The notes under the pieces were generated by a model that made no database searches, was not told the origin of the DNA, and saw only the letters and a program-made list of their open reading frames with translations. Positions 36,373 to 36,464 of a DNA stretch of 36,464 nt are shown here, in pieces (the stretch's first letter is position 1; each line of letters opens with the position of its first letter). Origin of the DNA: an uncultured Thiothrix sp. GTDB taxonomy: Bacteria; Pseudomonadota; Gammaproteobacteria; Poriferisulfidales; GCA-002705445. The DNA lies in NCBI GenBank assembly GCA_902559815.1, contig CACEJE010000001.1, positions 1 to 36,464 on the forward strand. Reading direction: 5' to 3'. The position numbers and the translations under genes are program-made.

Positions 36373-36464
36373 TTTTAATATTTATTATTTTTTTTGCATC
36401 ACTTAAACCAAATTTTTTTTCATATAGTGCTCTACCAACTATAACTCCTGAAATACCAAATTTT
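36359..36464 (-). CDS. hisA: HisA (ProFAR isomerase), C-terminal fragment cut by window edge
   Basis: Minus-strand translation ...[34 protein letters not shown], matching the HisA C-terminal [10 protein letters not shown]; overlaps hisF start by 14 nt. Confidence 0.88.
   Translation of the reverse strand, partial: KFGISGVIVGRALYEKKFGLSDAKKIINIKNDSN

Overview
AT-rich gammaproteobacterial-type chromosomal segment spanning the replication-origin neighbourhood; gene content and style suggest a streamlined marine lineage (inference). On the minus strand, reading back from the origin: rpmH-rnpA-yidD-yidC-mnmE-mnmG-rsmG-parA-parB, the complete ATP synthase operon atpIBEFHAGDC, then glmU-glmS. On the plus strand: dnaA-dnaN-recF-gyrB, an M3 oligopeptidase (prlC-like), xthA and an orphan ParA-type ATPase. 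The right part holds two tandem minus-strand lipoproteins, a porin with a long structured leader and a clear terminator, a secreted hypothetical, gpmI, tatC-tatB-tatA, hisE, hisF and the 3' end of hisA. Three genes missing from the ORF track were recovered by reading: rpmH, tatA, and partial hisA, plus a truncated signal-peptide ORF at the left edge. Most of the window is conserved housekeeping sequence, and I see no clear new defence or mobile system. The best second-look items are: two perfect parS palindromes inside recF encoding the same FHVEH peptide in the same frame; tandem translationally coupled lipoproteins sharing a 4-Cys C-terminal module next to an orphan ParA; two small secreted ORFs sharing almost the same signal-peptide DNA but unrelated mature parts; a 14-bp perfect inverted repeat upstream of the atp operon; in-phase direct repeats in the dnaA-dnaN gap; and a structured ~450-bp porin leader with a dyad over the Shine-Dalgarno and start codon.
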